Source: Xanthobacteraceae bacterium (GTDB taxonomy: Bacteria > Pseudomonadota > Alphaproteobacteria > Rhizobiales > Xanthobacteraceae). From it: a stretch of 16,837 nt of DNA. Position numbers and translations under genes: made by a program. The notes below the pieces were generated by a model, which was given only the letters and a program-made list of their open reading frames with translations, was not told the DNA's origin and searched no databases. Below, piece by piece: positions 6,406 to 14,246 of this stretch. The stretch is from assembly GCA_030037185.1 (NCBI GenBank), contig JASHRR010001521.1, positions 1 to 16,837 on the forward strand, in the 5' to 3' direction. Numbering within the stretch: the first letter of the stretch is position 1; each line of letters begins with the position of its first letter.

Positions 6406-8124
6406 CTAACGCTTTATATCCGGCGGCGCCATTGCGGGGCGCCCTCGCCCGTCCGCAGCCTGCGCCGCACCGCTCGATTGTGACAGCGGGATGACGATGC
6501 GCACGCAAGTGCCGCAGTCGTTGCCTGCTTCAATCGCGAACTCGCCGCCGAGCGCCTGAACGCGTTCCTGCATGCCGCGAAGTCCGAAACCCGGTGCCTG
6601 GCCGGCCGCAATGCCGAGGCCGTCGTCGCGCACGGTGAGTTGCAGCCATGCCCCTTCACCTCGCTCGGCTTGCGGGGAGAGGCCGGGTGAGGGGGTGCCC
6701 GCGCCGGTCCGAGCTTGCAGGGGCGCTCCCGCGCCCCAACCCTCTCGATCGCCCGTCGACCACGCCAAGCCAGGAGAGCGAGCAGCGACGCCGGACGTTC
6801 GCTGATCTCGCCCCCCAGGTTGAGCCGACCGAGAATGCGCACCGCCGCACACCGCCACCCTCACCTCGATCGACTTCGCATTGGCATGGCGAATCGCATT
6901 GGTCAGGCTTTCCTGCACGCAGCGATAGAGCGTCAGGTCCACAGTGTCGTCGTAGCTTCGCTCGAGCGTTTCGACATCGTGTGCAAAGGCGATATGCGGG
7001 TGCTCCCGCGCCCGACCGCGCACCAGCTCGGCGATAATTTCACGCAACGGCAGATGGCCGAGGGCCATCGGCCGTAGGCGGTTGAGCATGCTGCGGTTGA
7101 TGCCCTGCAGGTGATCGACGATCGCGGCGAGATCGCGGGCGCGCCCCGCCACCGTCGCCGCGGCGGGCTCCGGCAACCTGAGCGCCATTTTTGCGATCGA
7201 CGCCGCGTTGGCCTTGAGGCCGAACAGGCTCGGCCCGACCTCATCGTGCAGCTCAAGCGCAGTGCGCCGGCGCTCGTCGTCCTGGGCGGTGATCATGCGT
7301 CGATTGAGCGCGATGTTTTCGGCGCGGGCGTCGTCGAGCGCACCCGCGAGCGCGTTGAAGCGATCGACGATGGCGGCGAACTCGAGCACCTTCGGGCGAG
7401 CGAGCCGCACCTTGTAGTCGCGCCGCTCCAGGCCCCGCAAACCGGTCGCCAGCGCGGTGAGCGGGTCGAGCACGCGGCCGAGCACGAGATGGAGGATGCC
7501 AACGATCATGAGCACGGTCACTGCAGCGACCGCCGCAAGCGCGATGCTGTTCTCCCACACCTCCGCGATTTCGTCTCGCGGCTCGCTGACGATCTCCACG
7601 GTACCGATGGTCCGGCCGCCGCTGACGACCGCCACCTCGTACCGCTCGACCGGCGGGCCGATCAGCATCGCGAACCAGGCCGGAGCGGCGGCACGGCTGT
7701 CCTCGCGCGGCTCGGTTCGCTCCGCGGCCTGATCGGAAACCGGTTGCCCGGCTGCGTCGCGCACCGCGATGCGCACATGGCGCAAGAATCGCAATTGACC
7801 TGGCAGGGTCTGCAGGAATTGTTGCGCCGGGATTCCCTGTTGGACGAGCTCGACGGTTTCGTTGGCCATCAGCTCGGCGAGCCGCATGGATGCGGCGATC
7901 TCGATTCTCGTCGAAGCGCCGGCCTTGAAGATGATGATGCCGCCGGCAATCGACGCGGCAACGAGACTGATCGCGATGAACACAATGAGAATCTGGGTTC
8001 GCACCGAACGGCCGAACCACACGAGGTTCAATAGACCAACACGCCACGGCGCTGCCGGTCTGCCGATATCATCCAAGTCGGCGCCAACGGATGTCACTTT
8101 CTTGAGCCCACTTCCTTTACGCAT
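6406..8124 (-). CDS. NarX/DegS-type membrane sensor histidine kinase with an internal insertion
   Basis: 572 residues; the ATG at 8124 is preceded by GGCGGAG. The order of parts is: transmembrane helix 1 (about 43-66), a periplasmic sensor region (67-190), transmembrane helix 2 (about 193-216), a HAMP linker (217-270), a HisKA_3 dimerisation domain with phosphoacceptor H293 in ALELHDEVG, and a HATPase_c domain with N-box N409 in ESLTNAIRHANA, G1 box DDGLG (500-504) and G2 box GFGLRGM (512-518). All catalytic motifs are present. The N box and G1 box are normally about 30 residues apart; here the distance is about 90, because residues 430-492 are an extra Gly/Ala/Arg/Pro-rich block. The kinase may still work if the block loops out, or it may be impaired. 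The signal sensed is unknown. It forms an operon with the response regulator downstream. Confidence 0.93.
   Translation of the reverse strand: MRKGSGLKKVTSVGADLDDIGRPAAPWRVGLLNLVWFGRSVRTQILIVFIAISLVAASIAGGIIIFKAGASTRIEIAASMRLAELMANETVELVQQGIPAQQFLQTLPGQLRFLRHVRIAVRDAAGQPVSDQAAERTEPREDSRAAAPAWFAMLIGPPVERYEVAVVSGGRTIGTVEIVSEPRDEIAEVWENSIALAAVAAVTVLMIVGILHLVLGRVLDPLTALATGLRGLERRDYKVRLARPKVLEFAAIVDRFNALAGALDDARAENIALNRRMITAQDDERRRTALELHDEVGPSLFGLKANAASIAKMALRLPEPAAATVAGRARDLAAIVDHLQGINRSMLNRLRPMALGHLPLREIIAELVRGRAREHPHIAFAHDVETLERSYDDTVDLTLYRCVQESLTNAIRHANAKSIEVRVAVCGGAHSRSAQPGGRDQRTSGVAARSPGLAWSTGDREGWGAGAPLQARTGAGTPSPGLSPQAERGEGAWLQLTVRDDGLGIAAGQAPGFGLRGMQERVQALGGEFAIEAGNDCGTCVRIVIPLSQSSGAAQAADGRGRPAMAPPDIKR
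6649..6837 (-). repeat. In-frame repeat-like insertion inside the kinase ATPase domain
   Basis: About 189 bp (63 codons) separate the strand ending VAVCGGA from the strand starting WLQLTVRDDG, which are adjacent in related kinases. The inserted DNA contains CCTCACCCGGCCTCTCCCCG (minus strand), a word type common in intergenic palindromic repeats of alphaproteobacteria, and a GGGGCG/CGCCCC hairpin at 6720-6737. The translated block, for example SPGLSPQAERGEGA, is low-complexity and unlike the rest of the protein. Exact ends are uncertain by several codons. Confidence 0.6.
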
Positions 8125-8267
8125 TTTACTCCGCCTATGGTGTACACGATCATGGGCGAAGTTCTAGCGACGGCCAGTCGCGCCCCGAGGTTAGCCAAAG
8201 GCGCGGCACTTGCTGGCCTGCCCCCGACCTGCCAACCCTCCACCGAAAAGCGAGGGAGGAGCCGAAG

Positions 8268-8345
8268 ATGTTCGATCCGCGCACAGCCATGATTGCGGGC
8301 TTGGCGGTTGTGCCAAGCTTTGCTTGGCGACCGGCGGTCAACTAA
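8268..8345 (+). CDS. Possible leader peptide upstream of the CoA-transferase
   Basis: A 25-codon frame starts at ATG 8268, with a near-ideal GAGGGAGGA ribosome-binding site at 8252-8260, and stops at TAA 8343-8345, 24 bp before the CoA-transferase start. The peptide begins MFDPRTAMIAGLAVV and ends FAWRPAVN, with a short hydrophobic middle. Its second half is encoded by DNA that can form two competing hairpins. No family is recognised. The strong ribosome-binding site is the main evidence; a chance ORF remains possible. Confidence 0.35.
   Translation: MFDPRTAMIAGLAVVPSFAWRPAVN
8299..8328 (+). promoter_or_regulatory. Mutually exclusive hairpins upstream of the CoA-transferase
   Basis: The word GCTTGGC occurs at 8299-8305 and 8322-8328, and its complement GCCAAGC lies between them at 8312-8318. 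The middle word can pair with either flank: a 7-bp stem with a 6-base loop, or a 7-bp stem with a 3-base loop (TTT). This A-B-A' layout is what an attenuator or translation-coupled switch would need, and it could also be a pair of operator half-sites. Confidence 0.4.
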
Positions 8346-8369
8346 ATTCGCCTGGAGGGTCGCGCGAGC

Positions 8370-9581
8370 GTGAACCGGATGAATCGGCTGCTTGAAGGAA
8401 TTCGCGTCCTTGATTTGACCAACGTGCTGGCGGGGCCGTTCGGGGCGTATCAGCTTGCACTGCTTGGCGCCGACGTCATCAAGGTTGAGGCGCCGCATGC
8501 CGGCGATCTTGCCCGCCAGCTCGGCGCCGACGCAGATCTCAATCATCAGCTGATGGGCGCCTCGTTTCTTGCCCAGAACGCCGGCAAGCGGTCGGTGACG
8601 GTCAATCTCAAGAGCGAGGCCGGCAAGGAGGTGTTCCGCCGGCTGGTGCGGTCAGCCGATGTGGTCATGGAGAATTTTAGGCCCGGGGTGATGGCGCGCC
8701 TCGGGCTCGGCTACGAGACCTTGCGCCAACTGACGGCGGGTCTTGTTTATTGCGCCATATCGGGTTTCGGGCAGGACGGGCCGCTCAAGGACAATCCGGC
8801 CTATGACCAGATCGTGCAGGGCCTGTCGGGCGTCATGAGCGTGACAGGCGATGCAAAGACGGCGCCGCTGCGGGCCGGCTACCCGATCGCCGACACCATC
8901 GGCGGCCTGACCGCGGCGTTTGCGATCGCTGCCGCCCTGGTGCGCCGAGGGCGAACCGGCGAGGGCGAGTTCATCGATGTATCCATGCTGGAAGCGACGC
9001 TCGTTACGATGGGCTGGCAGGTTTCCAACTGGCTGATCGCAGGCATTCGGCCGCAGCCGCTTGGTAACGAGAATATGACCGCGGCGCCGTCGGGAACGTT
9101 CGCTACCGGCGACGGTGCGCTCAACATCGCGGCCAACCAGCAGGAGCAATTCGAGGCGCTGGCGCGGCTGATCGGCCGGCCGGATCTTGTCGCCGATCCG
9201 CGCTTTGCCGAGCGCGAAACGCGAAAGCGTCATCGGTTTGCTCTCAAGGCCGAGATCGAAACCGCGCTGGCGCAGAGGTCAGCCCGCGAATGGTCGGCGC
9301 TGCTCAACGCGCACAGCGTTCCGGCCGGCGAGGTGCTCGATGTTCCAGCAGCGCTCGCGCACCCGCAGGTGGTGGCGCGCGGATTGGTGAAAACATTCGA
9401 TGCGGCGCCCGGCCTGGCGAGACCTGTCGCGGTGGTGCGTTCGGGGTTTCGGCTCAGCAGCGGCGATCCCGCACCGGCGATGCCCCCGCCACGGCTCGGC
9501 GTCGATACCCAAGAGATTCTCGCCGCGCTCGGTTATGATCGAGAGGAGATTGCGGCGCTGCGGCGGGAGCGGGCGATCTAA
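8370..9581 (+). CDS. Class III (CaiB/BaiF family) CoA-transferase
   Basis: 403 residues, normal length for the family. The start is GTG 8370, 10 bases after GGAGGG; an ATG three codons later is too far from that site. Family marks are LLEGIRVLDLTNVLAGPFG at the N terminus, GADVIKVE (33-40), NFRPGVMARLGLGYE (102-116), AISGFGQDGP (129-138) and AYDQIVQGLSGVMSVTG (144-160). The catalytic aspartate that forms an acyl anhydride with the substrate should be D175 in YPIADTIGG. Family members move CoA between carboxylic acids (formyl/oxalyl, carnitine, succinyl/aromatic acids). The substrate cannot be told from sequence, and no dehydrogenase or hydratase gene adjoins to suggest a pathway. It is divergent from the two-component operon. 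Confidence 0.94.
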   Translation: MNRMNRLLEGIRVLDLTNVLAGPFGAYQLALLGADVIKVEAPHAGDLARQLGADADLNHQLMGASFLAQNAGKRSVTVNLKSEAGKEVFRRLVRSADVVMENFRPGVMARLGLGYETLRQLTAGLVYCAISGFGQDGPLKDNPAYDQIVQGLSGVMSVTGDAKTAPLRAGYPIADTIGGLTAAFAIAAALVRRGRTGEGEFIDVSMLEATLVTMGWQVSNWLIAGIRPQPLGNENMTAAPSGTFATGDGALNIAANQQEQFEALARLIGRPDLVADPRFAERETRKRHRFALKAEIETALAQRSAREWSALLNAHSVPAGEVLDVPAALAHPQVVARGLVKTFDAAPGLARPVAVVRSGFRLSSGDPAPAMPPPRLGVDTQEILAALGYDREEIAALRRERAI

Positions 9582-9612
9582 ACGCGGGAAGGCGCCCCCG
9601 TTTGCCGCACCC

Positions 9613-9628
9613 GCCGGCGATTGCCGGC
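9613..9628. terminator. Hairpin between convergent CoA-transferase and secretion operon
   Basis: GCCGGC-GATT-GCCGGC forms a 6-bp GC-only stem with a 4-base loop in the 52-bp gap between two convergent stop codons. The position fits a two-way terminator. No T-run is seen on either strand. Confidence 0.45.
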
Positions 9629-9633
9629 ATCGC

Positions 9634-10251
9634 TCAACGTCGCGGTTGCCTTCGAGCCGGGACTGGCGGCCGCGGTGGCTCAGGAGGAGGCATCAAGTCA
9701 GTCATCGCCGCCTGATCGCCGGGCGGCGGCAGCTCGAGCACGACCCTTTCGCGGTCCTTCACCAGGGTCACCTCGCGAGTCTTGACGGAGCGCAGTGCCC
9801 AGCCCTCATGATCCTCCCCCAGTCGCAGACGCACGATATCCCGCGTCGCCGGATTGAGGAAAATCCCAATGCTCTCGCTGCTGCCGAGAATCGTACCGAG
9901 CAACGTGATCGAGGGCCGGTCCGGCTCCTTCGGCTTTTGCGGCGTCCGAGCCGCCACCGGGGCCACATAGGTCGGCGTGGCGGGAGGCGGCGGGCGGCGC
10001 GAGGGCGAAAAAATCGGCCGCTCCCGCGTGATCGACAATTGCTTGAGCGGCAGCGCCCAAAGCGGGTTGCCGCCGGGCGCAGGACGCTCGAGCGCGGCAT
10101 CCGCGGACGGCGCTGCGGTCCGCACAGGGGTTGGTGCGGAGTTGGCGGCGTCATCGGATGATGGCCCGGTGTGGGCAATCCCGACATAGGCCGCGATGGC
10201 GCCGAGCACCGCAATGGTGGCCGGCAACGGATGTATCCGGCGCAATTTCAT
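9634..10251 (-). CDS. GspC/GspN-like inner-membrane protein of the type II secretion system
   Basis: 205 residues. Start ATG 10251 overlaps the stop of the gspM-like gene by four bases (ATGA). A single transmembrane anchor (about 9-27) is followed by a Pro/Ala-rich linker containing LWALPLKQLSITRERPIF and a Pro-rich tract, then a compact domain (about 114-175) with ITLLGTILG, IGIFLNPATRDIVRLRLGE and VTLVKDRERVVLELP. This looks like the GspC/PilP homology region, which links the inner-membrane platform to the secretin. There is no PDZ domain, and the C terminus is again Pro-rich. It is the last gene of the operon. In alphaproteobacterial clusters this position is often labelled gspN, but the architecture is closer to GspC; the exact name is uncertain. 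Confidence 0.7.
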   Translation of the reverse strand: MKLRRIHPLPATIAVLGAIAAYVGIAHTGPSSDDAANSAPTPVRTAAPSADAALERPAPGGNPLWALPLKQLSITRERPIFSPSRRPPPPATPTYVAPVAARTPQKPKEPDRPSITLLGTILGSSESIGIFLNPATRDIVRLRLGEDHEGWALRSVKTREVTLVKDRERVVLELPPPGDQAAMTDLMPPPEPPRPPVPARRQPRR

Positions 10252-10814
10252 TTCGCCCCCTGCCACTGCCCCGAAACCGAAATGACGAGCCGTAATTTGC
10301 CCTGCGGAGTAGTCGCAGCCGCAGCCGGGCCTTGCGCTACCAGCTGATCGACGAACAGGAACGGCATCCCGGCCTCAAGGTCATACAGCAACTGCTGCAG
10401 CGCCGGCTGCTCGAGCTCGCAATTCACCGTGACGCTGACAAAACCATCCTTGGACTGCGGGCCGTCCAAGTCCACCTGCGTGTACAATATATTTCCGCCG
10501 ACCCGCGTGATCGAAGCCGCGACTCGCTGCAAGAGGTTGGCACCGCCGACCGTGACGGTGGCGCCGTCAAGCAGGGGCGAGCCGCTGGTGAGCGTATCAG
10601 CCTGCTTGCCTCGGCCGCGAGGAACCGTCGGATTGCGGCCTTCCAGCTGACTCAAGACGGCGGCGGTCGCCGCAACCGCATCGCGACGTTGCAGAATTTC
10701 CGCTGCCGTGGTCCAGGCCATGATGCCAAACGCCATCACCACGCCGGCATAGAGAATCGAGGCGCCGGTCGGAAAGCGTGTCAGGAAGATCGCGAAAAGA
10801 TTCGACATGCTCAC
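10248..10814 (-). CDS. gspM: Type II secretion system protein M (GspM, subtype b-like)
   Basis: 188 residues from GTG 10814, which overlaps the gspL stop by four bases (GTGA); an ATG two codons later is an alternative. A short cytoplasmic N terminus is followed by one transmembrane helix (about 17-38, ASILYAGVVMAFGIMAW), a coiled region, and a periplasmic ferredoxin-like domain with NILYTQVDLDG and VSVTVNCELEQPALQQLLYDLE, the pattern of the T2SSM_b family. GspM works in the inner-membrane platform with GspL, passing ATPase movement to the pseudopilus. Identity rests on this pattern plus its place between gspL and the GspC-like gene. Confidence 0.8.
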   Translation of the reverse strand: MSMSNLFAIFLTRFPTGASILYAGVVMAFGIMAWTTAAEILQRRDAVAATAAVLSQLEGRNPTVPRGRGKQADTLTSGSPLLDGATVTVGGANLLQRVAASITRVGGNILYTQVDLDGPQSKDGFVSVTVNCELEQPALQQLLYDLEAGMPFLFVDQLVAQGPAAAATTPQGKLRLVISVSGQWQGAK

Positions 10815-11887
10815 GTGCCCACCGCAAAAATTGGCTTGATCTGGGCCTCGATGTGAAATCTTTCACCGGGCTCGCCTGGTGTGCGCGTGGTCGGCGCGTA
10901 GAACTTCGCATGCGTAAAATGGGGGGACTGCTCGATCAGCCCGATCAGGCCGGCGGCGTCGCGGGTCACGCCGACAATCTGCAATTTGTCGACCTCGATG
11001 CGAAGCTCGGTGACATAGGTGTGATCGGGAAGGATCTGCGACAATGCCTCGATCACGATCACATTCGATGGTGTCGACTGCTTGCGGCGTTCCAGCATGC
11101 GCTGCGCCGAAGCCGTGAATTCGGGGCTGGTGCGCAACGCTGCCCGCCGTGCGGCGATTTTCTGCGAAAGCGCGAGCTGTTCTGCATCCAGGCGGTCAAG
11201 AGCAAAGGCCGAATAGCCCATCGTGATCGCCGCCGCGAGCCCGCTGATCAGAAACAGCATCACCAGCGCACGCCGGATACGGTCGATTTCGAACATGCCG
11301 CGCGCCCGCTGCTCGAACACCTTGATGGGTGCCGAATCCGGCTCGGCGCCGGTCGGCACGGTCGACAGTGCGACCGACGCCACGCCAACATCGGCGATCG
11401 CCTGTACATAGGGCGCAACAAGCGCTCGCGCGGTTGCGGCGATCACGAGCTCGATCCGATCGTTCGGCCGATCAGTCGGCGGCGTCCAGGCAAAGACCGC
11501 TTCGCCCGGCGCCCAAGGCGTGAGACGGTCAATCTGGCCGCGCACGATGCCATCCAGAAATTCGACGGCGCGTTTGGGCAACTCCAGCGGGCGGAACAGG
11601 AATCTATTCGCCTGCAGAACGATCTCTGCGCGGCTGCCGCGCAACATGTTGGCCCAGTCCGCCGGCAGGCGATCCTTGATCGCGCCGCCCGCGATGCGAA
11701 CGCGGTGATCGGGTAGACTCGCTTGTCGGCCCGCCGCTGCTGCATGCAGCCTGAACGTATCAGGCGCCTCCTCGATGATCCGTACCTCGTGATTGGACTG
11801 CAGCTGATGGAGTAGCCCGTTGACGGTGCCGGCAACGGCATCAATCCATCGATAAAAGCCTTCCCGAATTGGAGCTAGGATGTTCAT
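10811..11887 (-). CDS. gspL: Type II secretion system protein L with PilN-like C-terminal domain
   Basis: 358 residues from ATG 11887, with a GGGGGGA ribosome-binding site. The N-terminal ~200 residues are an actin-like cytoplasmic domain (for example VLQANRFLFRPLELPKRAVEFL and RLTPWAPGEAVFAW) expected to bind GspE. One transmembrane helix lies at about 206-229 (ALVMLFLISGLAAAITMGY), followed by a coiled coil (230-260) and a periplasmic PilN/ferredoxin-like domain with LPDHTYVTELRIEVDKLQIVG and IGLIEQSPHF. It is co-transcribed with the downstream gspM by a four-base overlap. It is separated by 163 bp from gspH upstream, so it may also have its own promoter. Confidence 0.88.
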   Translation of the reverse strand: MNILAPIREGFYRWIDAVAGTVNGLLHQLQSNHEVRIIEEAPDTFRLHAAAAGRQASLPDHRVRIAGGAIKDRLPADWANMLRGSRAEIVLQANRFLFRPLELPKRAVEFLDGIVRGQIDRLTPWAPGEAVFAWTPPTDRPNDRIELVIAATARALVAPYVQAIADVGVASVALSTVPTGAEPDSAPIKVFEQRARGMFEIDRIRRALVMLFLISGLAAAITMGYSAFALDRLDAEQLALSQKIAARRAALRTSPEFTASAQRMLERRKQSTPSNVIVIEALSQILPDHTYVTELRIEVDKLQIVGVTRDAAGLIGLIEQSPHFTHAKFYAPTTRTPGEPGERFHIEAQIKPIFAVGT

Positions 11888-12050
11888 TGTAGTCCCCCCG
11901 GCGTTCCCGCTCCTCCGCTGGATGCAAGTGTGTCAGCATACTACGGAACAGGCAAGGCAGGACACAAATGTCAATAATGTTAGAGAATTCGGCCTCGGCT
12001 CACGGCGCGTGAAGGAGGTGCGGATCGCCGCGATCGCGCGCCGGGCCCCG
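11888..12050 (-). other. 163-bp gap in the secretion operon where gspI-J-K are expected
   Basis: No coding sequence is seen. On the minus strand it holds TTGACA (11974-11969), a possible -35 box without a good -10 at 17 bp. It also holds the palindrome CGCGATCGCG (12029-12038) and, at the gspH stop, the inverted repeat CCGTCAA-G-TTGACGG (12048-12062), which may be a weak terminator. The gap interrupts an otherwise tightly packed operon. Confidence 0.5.
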
Positions 12051-12521
12051 TCAAGTTGACGGCGCGTTACGTGCCGCCACTTCGATCCCTCCCGTCAGCC
12101 AGTTCACCCGCACCTCAAACCCGACGCCGAGGCGCGACAGCACAATAGTGCCGCCACATGACATGCCGGTGGCAAAAAAGCTGATGGTCGAGCGGGCGGG
12201 GCGCTCGTTGCAGGTGAGCGGCAACAGCGCCTGGAAGGAGACGTCGTCGGGAATTTGCAGGACCCGGCCGGTCGCTCCCGACCGGATCACGCGTGCGGGC
12301 GCATCGACTTGCGCATTGATCCGAGCGCTTCGCCGCATCGCAGCGGTGCGGTCGGCCTTGAGAAGCGCTGCGGCTTCGACGGCGAAAGCCGCAAGCCGCT
12401 GACGCGAAGTCGCCCGCGGCACAAGGGGCAACAGCACCGCCGCAAGCATCGCCACAATGGCGACGACGGCGACGATTTCGAGAAGGGTGAACCCCGCGGT
12501 AAACTTTGTCCGCTGCCTCAC
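12051..12521 (-). CDS. gspH: Minor pseudopilin GspH
   Basis: 156 residues if started at GTG 12521, four bases after the gspG stop codon. An upstream in-frame start at 12662 would lie inside gspG and add a non-leader sequence, so it was rejected. The short basic leader ends at G10; the prepilin cleavage site is G-FTLLEIVAVV, with the conserved glutamate at mature position 5. A hydrophobic helix follows (to about residue 32). The globular part ends with GGTIVLSRLGVGFEVRVNWLTGGIEV, the pattern of GspH/FimT-type pseudopilins. It needs a prepilin peptidase (GspO/PilD), which is not in this window. Confidence 0.85.
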   Translation of the reverse strand: MRQRTKFTAGFTLLEIVAVVAIVAMLAAVLLPLVPRATSRQRLAAFAVEAAALLKADRTAAMRRSARINAQVDAPARVIRSGATGRVLQIPDDVSFQALLPLTCNERPARSTISFFATGMSCGGTIVLSRLGVGFEVRVNWLTGGIEVAARNAPST

Positions 12522-12525
12522 GCCG

Positions 12526-12996
12526 TCACTCGACGCTCGCGGTAGATATATCGGCGGCGGTGCCGGTTCCGCCCTCCTGTCCGTCGGCGCCGAATGAAAC
12601 GATCTCATAGGCGCTGCGTTCTCCGGGCGAGCGATAGACGTAAGGCTTGCCCCAAGGATCATTCGGCACGTTGCCGCCTTTCAGATAAGGGCCATTCCAC
12701 GCCGTCAATCCCGGTGCCGGCTTGACAAGTGCGGCCAAACCCTCCGACGAGGTCGGGTAGCGCCCCGCATCCAGATAGAACAGATCAAGCGCGCTCGAGA
12801 AGCTCTGAATCTGGATTTTGGCGGCTTTGACCTTCGATTCGCCCAGATAACTGAGCACCCGCGGGCCGACCAGCGACATGATCAGGCCGATGATGGTTAT
12901 GACGACCAGCATTTCCACGAGCGTGAAGCCACGCTGGCCGCGAACACGGGAGTACCGGCGTCTTGCCGGGCCGATTTGCGTTTCAGAGTGTCTCAT
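12526..12996 (-). CDS. gspG: Major pseudopilin GspG
   Basis: 156 residues from ATG 12996. A 23-residue basic leader precedes the cleavage site RG-FTLVEMLVVITIIGL, with glutamate at mature position 5. The conserved core includes SALDLFYLDAGRYPTSSEGL, a PYLKGGNVPNDPWGKPYVY segment and SFGADGQEGGTGTAADI, the calcium-binding loop region of GspG. It forms the body of the periplasmic pseudopilus that pushes substrates through the secretin. It lies 32 bp after gspF and four bases before gspH. Confidence 0.96.
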   Translation of the reverse strand: MRHSETQIGPARRRYSRVRGQRGFTLVEMLVVITIIGLIMSLVGPRVLSYLGESKVKAAKIQIQSFSSALDLFYLDAGRYPTSSEGLAALVKPAPGLTAWNGPYLKGGNVPNDPWGKPYVYRSPGERSAYEIVSFGADGQEGGTGTAADISTASVE

Positions 12997-13028
12997 TTTC
13001 GGAGCCTGTGGTTTGTCATCCGATCAAC

Positions 13029-14243
13029 TCATCCGATGACTTGGGTGATGGACAGGAGAGCGGTCATAACCGAAACGATAAGACCGCCGACGACGACGCT
13101 GATCGAAATAATAGCGAGCGGGCCGACGATTGCCACTACCCGGTCGAGGCCGCGCTGCAGCTTGGCCTCGTAGAACTCTGCAATCCGCACCGAGAGCGTA
13201 GGCATCTGGCCGGTTTCCTCGCCGATACGAAGCATGCGAATCGCCATCGGCGGCAGGATCTCGGCGGCCGCCAGCGCATCTGATAATTTGCCGCCGTGCC
13301 GCACGCGATCCGCTGTCGCCATCCATGGCGCCGCTCTTCCGGTGACCGCCATGATATCCACAAGGATCCGCAGCGTCGCCGTGAGCGTCACATCGCTGCT
13401 TAAAAGGATGCCCAAATTACGGCAAAACAGGGCAGCCCGGTAGAAATTGAAGATGGTCGAGATGCCGGGCAGGCGCGATATCTCGGCGACGATCGCCGCG
13501 CGCACGGTCTTGCGGCGCAACAGGGCCCATGCGCCCACCATCAAAGCGATCGCCGCTACCGCCAGCGCGGTGGCGTTGCCGCGCACGAATTCTGAAACAT
13601 CGAGGAAAGTCGAGATTGCCGAATCGCCTTTGGCGCCAAAGTCGCGCAGCACCGAGGAGAACTGCGGCAGCACGAACAGAAGGAAAAAGATCAGCACGCC
13701 GACTGCCGCCAGCAGAACGAATGCGGGGTATTGCAGTGCGTCGGTCAATCGGCGGCGCAATGCCTCCGCACGCGCCCGTTCGGCAGCGATCAATTCGAGA
13801 ATCTGGCTGAGCTTGCCGGACGTTTCGCCAACCTGCACGAGGGCGATATAGATTGGCGGAAACAGCGCCGGATGCTTGCCGACGGCTTCGGCAAAGCTCT
13901 CGCCGGCCAGGATGCCGGCCCGAATCCTCCCGACGACTGGATGCAGTCGCCCGATGTCGGTATCGCTCGCGAGCAGTTCCAGCGCGTCGTCGAGGCGTGC
14001 CCCTGCCTTGAGAAGCAGCGCCAGGTCGCGGGTGAAAACGGTAACATCTTCGGCACGGGGTTGGTTGAACAGTGCGATCGTCGCACGCGAGACCCCCGCT
14101 ACGCCGTCGTCCGCAACCGTTTCGACCGGCATGAGGCCGAGATACTCGATCCGGCGGGCCACCTCGGCCGCGGTCGGGGCCGACAGGGAGCCGTTGACGA
14201 CCTCGCCATTCTGGGTGATCGCGCGATAGCGGAAATTCGGCAT
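13029..14243 (-). CDS. gspF: Type II secretion inner-membrane platform protein GspF
   Basis: 404 residues, the usual length. It has two repeated GspF/PilC domains (about 65-190 and 268-395) and three membrane segments (about 172-193, 224-242, 369-397). Typical motifs are TRDLALLLKAG, VQVGETSGKLSQILELIA, and in the second copy LRIGEETGQMPTLSVRIAEFYE. The N-terminal part starts MPNFRYRAIT, as in most family members. The start codon follows the gspE stop by three bases. GspF is thought to be turned by GspE to add pseudopilin subunits. The stop region carries two copies of TCATCCGAT (13017-13025, 13029-13037). Confidence 0.96.
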   Translation of the reverse strand: MPNFRYRAITQNGEVVNGSLSAPTAAEVARRIEYLGLMPVETVADDGVAGVSRATIALFNQPRAEDVTVFTRDLALLLKAGARLDDALELLASDTDIGRLHPVVGRIRAGILAGESFAEAVGKHPALFPPIYIALVQVGETSGKLSQILELIAAERARAEALRRRLTDALQYPAFVLLAAVGVLIFFLLFVLPQFSSVLRDFGAKGDSAISTFLDVSEFVRGNATALAVAAIALMVGAWALLRRKTVRAAIVAEISRLPGISTIFNFYRAALFCRNLGILLSSDVTLTATLRILVDIMAVTGRAAPWMATADRVRHGGKLSDALAAAEILPPMAIRMLRIGEETGQMPTLSVRIAEFYEAKLQRGLDRVVAIVGPLAIISISVVVGGLIVSVMTALLSITQVIG

Positions 14244-14246
14244 GGC

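Noticed and set aside
7111..8034. A 307-codon plus-strand frame
   Set aside because: It is antisense to the histidine kinase and its composition is that of a shadow frame.
8140..8147. 8-bp palindrome GTGTACAC upstream of the kinase
   Set aside because: Too short to call an operator without a second site or known regulator.
12522..12662. Upstream start for gspH giving 203 residues
   Set aside because: It lies within gspG and would place 57 residues before the prepilin cleavage site; GTG 12521 gives a normal short leader.
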